Source of the DNA: Bacteroidota bacterium | GTDB taxonomy: Bacteria > Bacteroidota > Bacteroidia > AKYH767-A > OLB10 | Length of the DNA stretch: 59,046 bases | NCBI GenBank assembly: GCA_016717325.1 | Contig: JADKFV010000027.1 | Span: 1 to 59,046, forward strand | Direction of reading: 5' to 3' | In this document: piece by piece, positions 1-9,138 of the stretch | Layout: each line of letters opens with the position of its first letter | How positions within the stretch are numbered: the stretch's first letter is position 1 | Program-made: the position numbers and the translations under genes | The notes under the pieces: model-generated | What the model was told of the DNA's origin: nothing | What the model saw: only the letters and a program-made list of their open reading frames with translations | Databases searched by the model: none

Positions 1-2860
1 AATCGGCAGCAGGGTCGGCACAATTGTGTATTACTTGTATGCGCGCTTCCGATGCTTCCGTTAAAGGAATAACATATCCTTGAGGAAATACCATGTACAA
101 ACCAAATGGAGCGCCTGTTTGATTGGCAGCCAGTGAATCTAAAAATCCGGAAGCAAACACAACTCCACTTTGTCCGCCAAGTGGCAACAAATCGGCACGA
201 TACGATTTCAATATTGTATTGTTGTTGCTGCCCGGAGTTACATCCAAAATATAATTCGCTGTATCAACAGAAACATATCCGTTAAAATCACCATAGGCAG
301 CATTATCAACCAACACTCCACTATTACGAACAATTACATCTATAGTAGGCGCATCGGTAACACCATGAAATACATTTACATCAAACTTAGCAGGGTCAGA
401 ACCTGTTTCGCGACCATCGTTAATTGCATAAGCATTTAAAGAAATATTTTTTCCATCGGGGTTGGCAACAAAATTTGCTGCATTGGTAACACCATTAACA
501 AACACTATATACGTTTTGGCAATATCGAAAGTAACATCAATAGACTTGATAGTATCGTTTACAGATGTACTTGTTGATGGAGCAATACCAATGTTGGTGA
601 GCACACCTGCAGCAATATCGCTAAAGGCAGTAGCCGTGCGGAAAGCAAAATCATCGTAAGCCAAAGTGCCATTCACATATACATCGACAAGCGCAGCAGC
701 AGGGTCGGCAGCATTATGCACCAATTGCAAACGTGCACTTGTTATAGGAGTAAATGGAATAACATTACCATCGGGCAAGGCAGCAAATAAACCAAACGCA
801 GCACCATTTTGATTGGCAGCAGGATTAATAAAACCACTTGCAAATACTACAGCCGATTTGCCGGCAAGCGAAGTAAGATTTGCCTGATAAGAAAATAAAA
901 CATTTGCATTGTTGGCATCGGTAACATCAAAAATATAATTGTTGGCCGCAAGTGAATTGTATCCGGTGATATCGGAATATGCTGCATTGTTTGCAACCGT
1001 TGCAACATTGCGGGCAATAACATCAACAGTTGGAGCATCGGTACTGCCATGTGTTACAACAAAATCTACGTTGCCTGCATTGTTTGCTGTTTCGCGATAA
1101 GTATCTTTTACATTTACCATAAAGTCGATGGCAATAGCATCGGGATTGACAGCAAAATTTGCGGGAGTAATTACACCCATTGCAATGGCGATATAGGTTT
1201 TGCCATTTTTAAAATCGATGGTATAATTCTTAATAGTATCGTTAACCGAAGCACTTGTTTTAGGGGCAACACCAATCTGATGAATGCCCGGAGCAACATC
1301 GGCAAAGGCAGTAGCAGCGCGGAATGCAAGGTCATCGTAAGTGAGTGTTCCATCAACATAAATATCTACCGCATCGGCAGCAGGGTCGGCACAATTGTGT
1401 ATAACCTGAAGGCGTGATGTTGCCACTTCCTGAAGTTTTATCACATAACCTGAGTTGTATGCAATATACCAGGCAAAAGGTTTTCCATTCCAATTGGACT
1501 GTGGATTTTTGTGTGCCGAAGAAAAGATAACTGCAGTGCTATCGGCAAAGTTAGCGAGATTGGCCTGATAAGATGCAATGATAGCAGCACCGGCTGCATC
1601 TTTCATATCCAAAATATAATTTGCGGCCGGCAACGATGCATATGCAGAGTTATCACCATACGATAAATCATCGCCAATCTGTGCTCCGTTACGGACATGC
1701 ATATCCACCGTTTCGTAATCAGTGCTGCCATGCACAAGCATAAACTCTACATTGCCTGCTGTTGACGATTGCTCGCGTGCATCGGGCAATGGCAATAAAG
1801 TTATATCAATATTTTTTCCATCGGGATTTGGAGCAAACAAACTGGTATTAACTACGCCCTGTGCCATAAGAATATACGTTTTTCCGCTATCGAGTGTAAA
1901 CTCAAAGTTGCGCAGTGTATCGGTTACTACAGAACTTGAATTATCGGCAATGCCAACATTCAAAGGGTATTCGGCAGGTATATCCATGTACATAGTAGCA
2001 TCACGAAATTTCATATTATTGATTGTTTTATCGCCATTTATCCACACATCAACATTTTCGAGCAAGCTGTCGGCACTGTTATGAATTACCTGTAAACGTG
2101 CAGTTTTCAATTTTGATAACTCGATAACAGTACCATTATTAAACACTATAAACTGGCCAAAAGGTTTTCCGTTTTCGTTAAGTGCAGGATTCAAAAATCC
2201 TGAAGTAAAAACAACTCCGGTAGCATTGGCATAAGTAGACAAATCGGCAACATGTGAGTGAATAATGTTCTGTGCCTGCGCACCGGGATTTAAGTCTATA
2301 ATTTGTTTGGCAGCATTCAAAGAAAAGTAAGAAGAAAAATCGCGAAACTTTAAATTGTCGCCCGCCAAAATATTCGGCCTTACACGAAAATCTATTTCTT
2401 GCAATTCAGTGCAACCATTAAATGCAAGCAAGTCAACTTCACCCGTGTTCAAAGCAGTTGCACGCACACCACTTACTATTTCGAGTTTCATACCTGTGCC
2501 TTGATTGTTTGGATTAGGAGCATATTTAGCAACATGAAATACCCCGTTTACAAATACCACATAACGCTCACCGGCAGTAAAGGTCACCTGATAGTTGCGC
2601 AGTGTATCGTTTGCCGAAACACTATTTGAATATGCCACACCAATATTTAAAGAAACACCCGAAGGCAGGCTTATAAACTGTGTTGCTGTGCGGTATTGAA
2701 AATCGTTAAGTGCCAAAGCGCCATTAACATAAACATCCACATTGCCAAGCACGGTGTCGCCACAATTGTGTACAATCTGCACGGTGGCTTGTGCTTTAGT
2801 TTTGGTAACATTCAGCACAAAAGCACTGATACATAAGAACATTAATAAATGTTTTTTCAT
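1..2860 (-). CDS. Secreted DUF4397 tandem-repeat protein, partial (C-terminus beyond window)
   Basis: Reading the minus strand from an ATG at 2858-2860 gives an open frame of about 953 codons that runs off the left edge, so the C-terminus is not seen. A Sec signal peptide is visible (MKK, hydrophobic core, ending near KAQ at residue 24). The mature part is built from units of about 228 residues starting near residues 27, 257, 485, 712 and 941, each opening with a motif like LQVIHNCADPAAD followed by VDVYVNG. Each unit has a second half opening with a VxHGSTDxxTVD-like motif, so every unit is a pair of DUF4397-like beta domains. This matches the DUF4397 family (PF14344), whose function is not known to me. 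Inference: a cell-surface or secreted protein, probably with a T9SS sorting domain in the missing part. No frameshift is seen. Confidence 0.85.
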   Translation of the reverse strand, partial: MKKHLLMFLCISAFVLNVTKTKAQATVQIVHNCGDTVLGNVDVYVNGALALNDFQYRTATQFISLPSGVSLNIGVAYSNSVSANDTLRNYQVTFTAGERYVVFVNGVFHVAKYAPNPNNQGTGMKLEIVSGVRATALNTGEVDLLAFNGCTELQEIDFRVRPNILAGDNLKFRDFSSYFSLNAAKQIIDLNPGAQAQNIIHSHVADLSTYANATGVVFTSGFLNPALNENGKPFGQFIVFNNGTVIELSKLKTARLQVIHNSADSLLENVDVWINGDKTINNMKFRDATMYMDIPAEYPLNVGIADNSSSVVTDTLRNFEFTLDSGKTYILMAQGVVNTSLFAPNPDGKNIDITLLPLPDAREQSSTAGNVEFMLVHGSTDYETVDMHVRNGAQIGDDLSYGDNSAYASLPAANYILDMKDAAGAAIIASYQANLANFADSTAVIFSSAHKNPQSNWNGKPFAWYIAYNSGYVIKLQEVATSRLQVIHNCADPAADAVDIYVDGTLTYDDLAFRAATAFADVAPGIHQIGVAPKTSASVNDTIKNYTIDFKNGKTYIAIAMGVITPANFAVNPDAIAIDFMVNVKDTYRETANNAGNVDFVVTHGSTDAPTVDVIARNVATVANNAAYSDITGYNSLAANNYIFDVTDANNANVLFSYQANLTSLAGKSAVVFASGFINPAANQNGAAFGLFAALPDGNVIPFTPITSARLQLVHNAADPAAALVDVYVNGTLAYDDFAFRTATAFSDIAAGVLTNIGIAPSTSTSVNDTIKSIDVTFDIAKTYIVFVNGVTNAANFVANPDGKNISLNAYAINDGRETGSDPAKFDVNVFHGVTDAPTIDVIVRNSGVLVDNAAYGDFNGYVSVDTANYILDVTPGSNNNTILKSYRADLLPLGGQSGVVFASGFLDSLAANQTGAPFGLYMVFPQGYVIPLTEASEARIQVIHNCADPAAD

Positions 2861-3069
2861 AATATAGATAAAATTAAAATTTTCGATTTCGATTCATTGT
2901 CAAAAACCATTGTAAATAATAGGTTTATTGATAAAAATAGTTGCTTGCAAAAATGATGCATCTTTTCGAAAAAGAAAATAGAAAACATCAATTACTATCA
3001 ATTGTTTTGAACAAAAAAATCAATAATATCATATTCTATATAACAGATTGAATTTGAAGGAGGCTTATT

Positions 3070-3399
3070 TTAGGCAATGGGCAATTGTGAATGGGCAATT
3101 GTGAATAGTGAATAGTCAATTGTGAATAGTCAATTGGTAATAGGCAATTAGCAATAACGCAATTAGGGATAGGCAATAACGCAATAAGAAATTTGCAATT
3201 AGAAATAACCTAATAATCAACAACCAAATAACTCAATAACCAATAACCTAATAACTCAATAACCAATAACTCAATAACCAATAACCTAATAATCAACAAC
3301 CAAATAACTCAATAACCAATAACTCAATAACCAACAACCAATAACCTAACAACTCAATAACTTAACAACCAAACAACCAATAACCAACCAACCAAATAA
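3070..3399. repeat. Low-complexity short-word repeat tract (CAATAACC-like)
   Basis: The gap between the DUF4397 gene and fumC holds no gene. From about 3070 it is made of short degenerate words: first CAATTGTGAATAG and GGCAATTAGCAATAACGC types, then AATAACTCAATAACCAATAA types repeated with small changes until they abut the fumC stop codon. Spacing is irregular, so it is neither a CRISPR array nor a clean microsatellite. The remainder (2861-3069) is AT-rich and presumably contains the promoter of the DUF4397 gene, but I could not place boxes. Confidence 0.8.
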
Positions 3400-4794
3400 C
3401 TAAAAACCAACCATGTCTTCCGGTATTACCCAAGCATCAAATTCTTCGGCAGTAACGTAGCCTAAGTCGATTGCGGTTTGTTTTAATGTTTTGCCTTGCT
3501 TGTGCGCTGTTTGTGCTATTTCGGCCGATTTGTAATACCCAATTTTTGTATTCAATGCGGTTACAAGCATTAACGAATTATCTAGATTCTTTTTGATATT
3601 ATCGTGCAAAGGTTCGATTCCTACTGCGCACTTATCGTTAAACGAAACACATACATCGGCAATGAGGCGGGCGCTATGCAGAAAATTATAAATCATCATT
3701 GGTTTAAAAACATTCAATTCGAAATGTCCGGTAGCACCACCAATATTTATAGCTACATCGTTGCCTAATACTTGCGCGGCCACCATTGTCATGGCTTCGC
3801 ACTGTGTAGGATTTACTTTGCCCGGCATGATGGATGAACCCGGTTCGTTATCGGGAATAAAAAGTTCACCAATTCCACAACGTGGACCCGATGCAAGCAG
3901 GCGAACATCATTGGCTATTTTCATCAATGCACATGCAACAGTCTTGAGCGAACCATGTGCTTCCACAATAGCATCGTGTGCAGCAAGGGCTTCAAATTTA
4001 TTTTCGGCAGTTATGAATGGATGGCCCGTAAGTAATGCAATATGCTTGGCAACATTTACATCGCATCCCTTCGGTGTGTTGATACCTGTACCAACTGCCG
4101 TGCCGCCCAATGCCAATTCGCGCAAATGCAAAAGCGTATGTTCAATTGCACGAATACCATGATCGAGTTGCGATACATAACCCGACAATTCCTGACCAAC
4201 AGTAAGCGGTGTGGCATCCATTAAATGTGTACGGCCAATTTTTACTACATTCATAAATGCTGTACTCTTGGCATGCAATGTATTGCGAAGCAATCTTAAA
4301 GCCGGAACCACATTATCAACTATAACCGTATACGCTGCTATATGCATGGCCGTTGGAAAAGTATCGTTGCTCGATTGCGATTTGTTTACATCATCGTTTG
4401 GATGAATAATTTTTTGTTCATCGGTAAGCAAACCACCATTTAAAACGTGCGCGCGATAAGCTATTACTTCGTTCACATTCATATTGCTCTGTGTGCCACT
4501 TCCTGTTTGCCACACAACCAACGGAAATTGATCGTCAAGTTTGTTGGCCAAAATTTCATCGCACACTGCGGCAATCATATCACACTTTTCTTTTGGCAAA
4601 ACACCGGCATCGCAATTGGTGAGCGCGGCAGCTTTTTTCAAATGCGCAAAAGCGGCAATTATTTCTTTGGGCATACGGTTTATGTCCTGGGCAATTTTAA
4701 AATTTTCGACAGAGCGTTGTGTTTGTGCACCCCAGTATACATGAGCTGGCACCTGCACCTTGCCCATTGTATCTTTTTCTATACGGTATTCCAT
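3400..4794 (-). CDS. fumC: Fumarate hydratase class II
   Basis: Catalyses the reversible hydration of fumarate to L-malate in the TCA cycle; the class II enzyme is an iron-independent cytosolic homotetramer. At 464 residues it has normal family length. The fumarase/aspartase signature GSSIMPGKVNPTQCEAM is present near residue 318, with the conserved N-terminal VYWGAQTQRS and the GSGTQSNMNVNEV segment. The internal TGHFELNVFKPM segment is that of FumC rather than aspartase or argininosuccinate lyase. It stands alone, transcribed leftwards, and ends directly at a low-complexity repeat tract. No sequence defect is seen. Confidence 0.97.
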   Translation of the reverse strand: MEYRIEKDTMGKVQVPAHVYWGAQTQRSVENFKIAQDINRMPKEIIAAFAHLKKAAALTNCDAGVLPKEKCDMIAAVCDEILANKLDDQFPLVVWQTGSGTQSNMNVNEVIAYRAHVLNGGLLTDEQKIIHPNDDVNKSQSSNDTFPTAMHIAAYTVIVDNVVPALRLLRNTLHAKSTAFMNVVKIGRTHLMDATPLTVGQELSGYVSQLDHGIRAIEHTLLHLRELALGGTAVGTGINTPKGCDVNVAKHIALLTGHPFITAENKFEALAAHDAIVEAHGSLKTVACALMKIANDVRLLASGPRCGIGELFIPDNEPGSSIMPGKVNPTQCEAMTMVAAQVLGNDVAINIGGATGHFELNVFKPMMIYNFLHSARLIADVCVSFNDKCAVGIEPLHDNIKKNLDNSLMLVTALNTKIGYYKSAEIAQTAHKQGKTLKQTAIDLGYVTAEEFDAWVIPEDMVGF

Positions 4795-5270
4795 TTTATG
4801 TATTTAATATATTTTTTTATTGTTTCGAAAGCCAAGCACCAATATTTACTTTGGTGCCATGAAATTTTGCGGGCGCAAAAGTGCAAAAAAGAAAGATATT
4901 TTATTTCATGTGTATTCGATATTTTTTTCCAGGGTTCTTATGGTGAAGATACAAAATGGGTAATTGCTATTGCCACTTTCGAATCGATATACCATAGTTT
5001 TTGTTTTGAAACCTAATGGGCTGAGGAAATATGATTCTTAATAATAAAGTTTCCTAATTATCGCAAAAATATGCTAATGAAAACTGAGTGTTAAATTATA
5101 GAACGCTTGGTTCCTCTGCAATTTTGTTTTTGGTACTTTTTGTATTAGTAACAATTTACATTTTCAAATTGAAGAAGGAAAAAACAAGTACAACTATTGC
5201 CGGTGATAATTAATGTTGTGTTGGATAACTTTTTCGAAACAAAAAAAAAATAAAACTTAACCAAAAAAAA
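4795..5270. other. Intergenic region, fumC upstream side, no gene seen
   Basis: AT-rich and non-coding on inspection. It must contain the fumC promoter. A short inverted repeat, CACCAA...TTGGTG, lies at about 4836-4856 on the fumC-proximal side; its role is unknown. No RNA gene was recognised. Confidence 0.5.
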
Positions 5271-5585
5271 ATGACAGAAGAAGAAACGTATTACATTGAC
5301 ATTGGGCAAAACATAAAAAGTGCTGAACAAAGTCAAATGTTTGGTAAGCCATGTTTCAAATTTAATGGCAAAGCATTCGCAAGTTTTTTTGAAAACGAAA
5401 TGGTTTTTAAACTACCACCAGAAACACATAAATAAGCTATGGCATGCAGCGGCTCGAAATTGTTCGACCCATCGGGCAAAGGGCGCGCAATGAAAGAATG
5501 GGTTCAAGTGCCATTTTTACATAAAGAAAGATGGAAAACTTTTGCCACCGAAGCCATGAAGTTTGTTTTGAACAAACAGAAGTAA
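5271..5585 (+). pseudogene. TfoX/YjbR-like small protein gene with in-frame nonsense codon
   Basis: A continuous frame of 104 codons from an ATG at 5271 to a TAA at 5583-5585 is broken by one TAA at 5433-5435. Read through, the peptide resembles small TfoX N-terminal/YjbR-like proteins: a MFGKPCFKFNGKAFASF segment, then KLPPETHK, the stop, AMACSGSKLFDPSG and KEWVQVPF. The reading frame is the same on both sides, and a single base change (GAA to TAA) would explain the stop. This differs from the indel-type lesions elsewhere in the window. It may be a true nonsense mutation, a sequencing error, or two short peptides. The family assignment is from memory of the motif pattern and is tentative; the function of such proteins is poorly defined. 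Confidence 0.55.
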
Positions 5586-5652
5586 AATATATTTCTGTTT
5601 GTGTTTTGATGAATGCATTCTTGCAATCCTAAGTAACTGATACTATACCCAA

Positions 5653-5808
5653 TCATAATTGCATGTAAAGCGATACCATCCAAACTAAGCATGAAAATAT
5701 GCCTGCAATACAAATATAATCCAAAGCTTTATCTTCAATAGAATTGCGTTTGAGTAAGGTGAGGATGTAAGCATTCTCGAGGTTCGATTTTTTTGTGTGC
5801 TTTTTCAT
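5653..5808 (-). CDS. Possible 51-aa single-pass membrane peptide
   Basis: A short minus-strand frame starts at an ATG at 5806-5808 and stops with TGA at 5653-5655. The peptide has a basic start (MKKHTKKSNLENAY), an amphipathic middle (ILTLLKRNSIEDKALD) and one hydrophobic C-terminal helix (YICIAGIFSCLVWMVSLYM). The sequence just upstream of the ATG is purine-rich on the minus strand (AAAAAAAT). It overlaps no other plausible gene and lies in an otherwise gene-free stretch. I recognise no family. It could equally be chance, as short open frames are common in such AT-rich DNA. Confidence 0.3.
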   Translation of the reverse strand: MKKHTKKSNLENAYILTLLKRNSIEDKALDYICIAGIFSCLVWMVSLYMQL

Positions 5809-6230
5809 TTTTTTCTTTTTTTAATTTATTAAATTTTAAATATTTTTAAATTATTCTTTTGAATTTTTAAACTGATGATTTTTCAATCTCTATTTGTTTT
5901 TCTCAATTGAATGCATCAAAGAAACTGCAAGGCCGGGCGCATAAATAATTAGAATGATTAAATGGCGGGTTTGACTTAGCAGATGGCAGAAAAAAACGGA
6001 ATAGGGTATTGTTAGGTTATCCAACATGAAATGCCTTCTAAACTTTTGAGTTCCTATTTGCTTTGGGTTCGATTGGAACAGATGGCTTCAATCCGACAAG
6101 CCATCCTTGTAAGAATATGTTTCTGCATTACTTTGATGCCTTCAACTTTCAATTACATTTATTCTTAACTGAATTTAAATTAAACAATTCACCAGTGTAT
6201 GGAACTTAATTTAGACCCTCCCTCCCTTTC
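5809..6230. other. Intergenic region with no recognisable gene
   Basis: AT-rich DNA with poly-T/poly-A runs at about 5810-5900. Neither strand gives a convincing frame. It may contain eroded upstream parts of the decayed T9SS protein that follows. Confidence 0.45.
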
Positions 6231-6604
6231 GATTTGTTGCCTGACCAAGCAACCTATTCAACATTTACCACGCTTTGGTTTCGCGATACAACAGGATAAA
6301 CAAATGCTATTGCCGGGTTACAATTGCTTGCTGACTCTGCACGAATAATGTTCGATAACTGGTGCCCCTACCCTGCTGCGGTAAATGAATTGAATGTAAA
6401 TATTTCATCGAGTGTTACACCAAATCCTGCACTTGATTTTATTACCATTAATTGCAACCAGCTTACAAACCAAAAATATAATGTAACTGCCAGCATAGTG
6501 ATGAAACATTGGTTGATGTAAAATCATTTGTACCCGGTGTGTACTATTATAAAATTACCACTGCTGATAAAAATGTAAGCACAGGAAAATTTGTGAAACG
6601 TTAA
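6231..6604 (+). pseudogene. Decayed C-terminal part of a T9SS type A secreted protein
   Basis: From 6231 the frame reads DLLPDQATYSTFTTLWFRD, meets a TAA at 6297-6299, then continues in the same frame through LADSARIMFDNW and VTPNPALDFITINC, the typical start of a T9SS type A sorting domain (xPNPAxD). Near 6490-6500 the frame must shift; the continuation reads VPGVYYYKITTADKNVSTG and ends KFVKR at a TAA at 6602-6604, matching the usual end of the sorting domain. The upstream body of the protein is not recognisable, so this is a remnant. One stop plus one frameshift within 375 bp and the missing N-terminus favour true decay here, although both lesions could be base-calling errors. Confidence 0.6.
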
Positions 6605-6690
6605 CCGGATTGTAAGAAGATACGAATGTTGGTTTGTCAGGAGAAATTTGCTTTGGTTTGTCGGGAGACAAACCAAGGCATTCGCCTTTT

Positions 6691-8238
6691 TTATGAACGA
6701 TATTCACCAAACACATTGCGCATTACATCGGCCATTTCACCAAGTGTTGCATAGCTTTCTGTAGCATGCAAAATGTGTGGCATCACGTTACTTCCATCGC
6801 GTGCAGCTTGTTCGAGTTGAGCAAGAGCATTTACAACAGCAATATTATCGCGTTCTGATTTCACCTTTTCTATTTTGTCCATTTGCAATTTACGTATGCT
6901 GTCATCTACTGTTAGCAATTGTGTAATGTGAGTTTCATCGGTTGTAAATTTATTTTGACCTACAATTATTTTTTCGCCACTCTGTATTGCCCGTTGATAT
7001 GCATATGCCGATGAGGCAATTTCTTTTTGAATAAATCCTGCTTCAATTGCAGCAACGGCACCACCCATTTCATCAATACGCTTTATATAATCCCATGCAA
7101 GTGCTTCTACTTCGTTTGTTAGTGCTTCTACAAAATAAGAACCACCAAGCGGATCGGGTGTAGATGTAACACCACTTTCGTGCGCAATAATTTGTTGAGT
7201 ACGTAATGCAAGCTGTGCCGCTTGTTCGGTTGGTAAAGCAAGCGCTTCGTCAAACCCATTTGTGTGTAATGACTGTGTGCCTCCCATTACTGCAGCCAAT
7301 GCTTGCAAAGTTACCCGTGCCACATTATTATATGGTTGTTGCGCAGTAAGTGTGCTGCCCCCTGTTTGTGTATGAAAGCGGAGCATCTGCGCTTTGGCAT
7401 CGGTAGCGCCAAGTTCTTTTGTAATATGAGCCCACATTCTGCGTGCGGCACGAAATTTTGCAACCTCTTCGAATAAATTATTATGGGCGTTGAAGAAAAA
7501 CGATAGTCGCTTTGCAAATACATTTATGTCCAAACCTTTGGCTATGGCCTCTTTCAAATACGCTTTACCATTTGCAAGTGTAAAGGCTAATTCCTGCACG
7601 GCAGTACTTCCCGCCTCGCGTATGTGATATCCCGAAATCGAAATGGTATTCCACTTAGGTACTTCTTTGCTGCAATATTCAAATATATCGGTAATGATTC
7701 GCATGCTGGGTTTTGGAGGATAGATATACGTACCCCGTGCGGCATACTCTTTCAAAATATCATTTTGTATAGTGCCCGAAATATTTTTTATGTCGGCACC
7801 TTGTTTTTTAGCAAGTGCAATATACATGCTCAACAAAATAGAAGCCGTTGCATTGATGGTCATTGACGTGGTAATCTTTTCGAGCGAAATTCCATCAAAC
7901 AAAATTTCAATATCGCGCAGAGTATCAATTGCCACACCGGCTTTTCCCACTTCACCATCGGCAAGGTCGTGGCTGCTATCGTATCCAATTTGTGTAGGCA
8001 AATCGAATGCAACCGACAAACCTGTAGTGCCCTGAGCCAACAAAAATTTATAACGGTTGTTGCTTTCTTCGGCTGTGCTAAAGCCTGCATACTGGCGCAT
8101 GGTCCATAACTTGCCACGGTACATGTCTTCCTGTATGCCCCTTGTATACGGGAATTTTCCCGGCAGTTCATTTTCCTTTACAGGTGTATTGTACAAAGGT
8201 TTTATTTCTATCCCCGAATCGGTTTTGTGTTCTTGCAT
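6691..8238 (-). CDS. Methylmalonyl-CoA mutase family catalytic subunit (no B12-binding domain)
   Basis: A 515-residue TIM-barrel catalytic subunit of the adenosylcobalamin-dependent acyl-CoA mutases. Seen: RQYAGFSTAEESN near residue 50, GLSVAFDLPTQIGYDSSH, SISGYHIREAGSTAVQELAF, and SLHTNGFDEALALPTEQAAQ. It ends after the barrel and lacks the C-terminal cobalamin-binding domain with its DxHxxG motif, which known two-subunit mutases carry on a separate small protein; none is encoded in this window. The Tyr in RQYAGF is, by family knowledge, typical of methylmalonyl-CoA mutases rather than 2-hydroxyisobutyryl-CoA mutases, but related mutases share it. Likely role: interconversion of methylmalonyl-CoA and succinyl-CoA in propionate metabolism. 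It appears monocistronic. Confidence 0.88.
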   Translation of the reverse strand: MQEHKTDSGIEIKPLYNTPVKENELPGKFPYTRGIQEDMYRGKLWTMRQYAGFSTAEESNNRYKFLLAQGTTGLSVAFDLPTQIGYDSSHDLADGEVGKAGVAIDTLRDIEILFDGISLEKITTSMTINATASILLSMYIALAKKQGADIKNISGTIQNDILKEYAARGTYIYPPKPSMRIITDIFEYCSKEVPKWNTISISGYHIREAGSTAVQELAFTLANGKAYLKEAIAKGLDINVFAKRLSFFFNAHNNLFEEVAKFRAARRMWAHITKELGATDAKAQMLRFHTQTGGSTLTAQQPYNNVARVTLQALAAVMGGTQSLHTNGFDEALALPTEQAAQLALRTQQIIAHESGVTSTPDPLGGSYFVEALTNEVEALAWDYIKRIDEMGGAVAAIEAGFIQKEIASSAYAYQRAIQSGEKIIVGQNKFTTDETHITQLLTVDDSIRKLQMDKIEKVKSERDNIAVVNALAQLEQAARDGSNVMPHILHATESYATLGEMADVMRNVFGEYRS

Positions 8239-8520
8239 TGCTTTTAAAAAATTGAAAAGATACTATCGCTAAATGAGAATGTAAAGTAACCGAATAAAAA
8301 ATTGAAAAGAAATAATTTACGATTGTTAAGGAAAAGCCAGAAGTTAAAAATAAAAAAAGGAAGCACAAAAGTCAAAAGCATTTTTCGCGATTCGAAATTT
8401 TAGTGAAAAACAATTTCGTTTTTTTTATGGCAAAATACTTTGAACCCAAAAGTATACGGTGCTTTCAAATGAATGCCCTTACAAAAATAAATTTCTTGTT
8501 TTTCGTGGCAAAAAAATCAA

Positions 8521-9048
8521 TTACCCAAATAACAATCCGGCTTCGGTCTTTACCAAATCAATGGCACGTTGAGTAGGAAATTCTTCATTGCGCATCATGG
8601 TTTCGAATATGGCTTTGCCCAATTCGATATGCGATGACATGGGGTTGATTTTATCGGCTGAAGTATTAATAAGGCGTACCATTTCTTCTTTTGCGTTCTT
8701 TATAATATTCCATGTTTGGGGCGAAATATAAATTTGCTGTGTAAGGTTATGTTCGTATTCTGAAGTAATGGTTTCGATAAGATGCAATTGAAGTTCGCGA
8801 ACGGTGGCACTGGTATCGCTAAAACGCATAAGTAATAAATTGGGCGAAATGCGTTCCAGAAATAATATCATCCGTTCGTATGCCTGCAATCTTAGCGGTA
8901 ATGTTTCTTTCACCATCATGCGCTTCACTTCTATCAAACGCAAACTGTATTCTCTGTTAAGAAACTGACGGATAAGAAAATATACTGCTGCCAACACAAA
9001 TGCCGGAGCGGCTAAATAAAAAATAATGTCGATGATACTTTTTTCCAT
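8521..9048 (-). CDS. Conserved hypothetical membrane-anchored protein, 175 aa
   Basis: One strongly hydrophobic helix at residues about 5-26 (IIFYLAAPAFVLAAVYFLI) is followed by an arginine/lysine-rich stretch and a helical soluble part with EVKRMMVKETLPLRLQAYER and ERISPNLLLMRF. The layout suggests an N-out or N-in single-pass protein with a cytoplasmic helical domain. It looks like a protein conserved across Bacteroidota (I associate it with the DUF7935 family, uncertain), but no function is known to me. It lies 90 bp downstream of the glycosyltransferase/TPR gene on the same strand, so it may be co-transcribed with it. Confidence 0.75.
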   Translation of the reverse strand: MEKSIIDIIFYLAAPAFVLAAVYFLIRQFLNREYSLRLIEVKRMMVKETLPLRLQAYERMILFLERISPNLLLMRFSDTSATVRELQLHLIETITSEYEHNLTQQIYISPQTWNIIKNAKEEMVRLINTSADKINPMSSHIELGKAIFETMMRNEEFPTQRAIDLVKTEAGLLFG

Positions 9049-9138
9049 AAATCAAAAATATTTGAACGCGATAATAATAAACTTAAAACGATTTTTGCCA
9101 AAGAATATTACTTCCACTTTGGGCAAGGGCTAACTTCA

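Noticed and set aside
3070..3399. CRISPR array
   Set aside because: Repeat words are short, degenerate and not separated by unique spacers of constant length; no cas genes are present.
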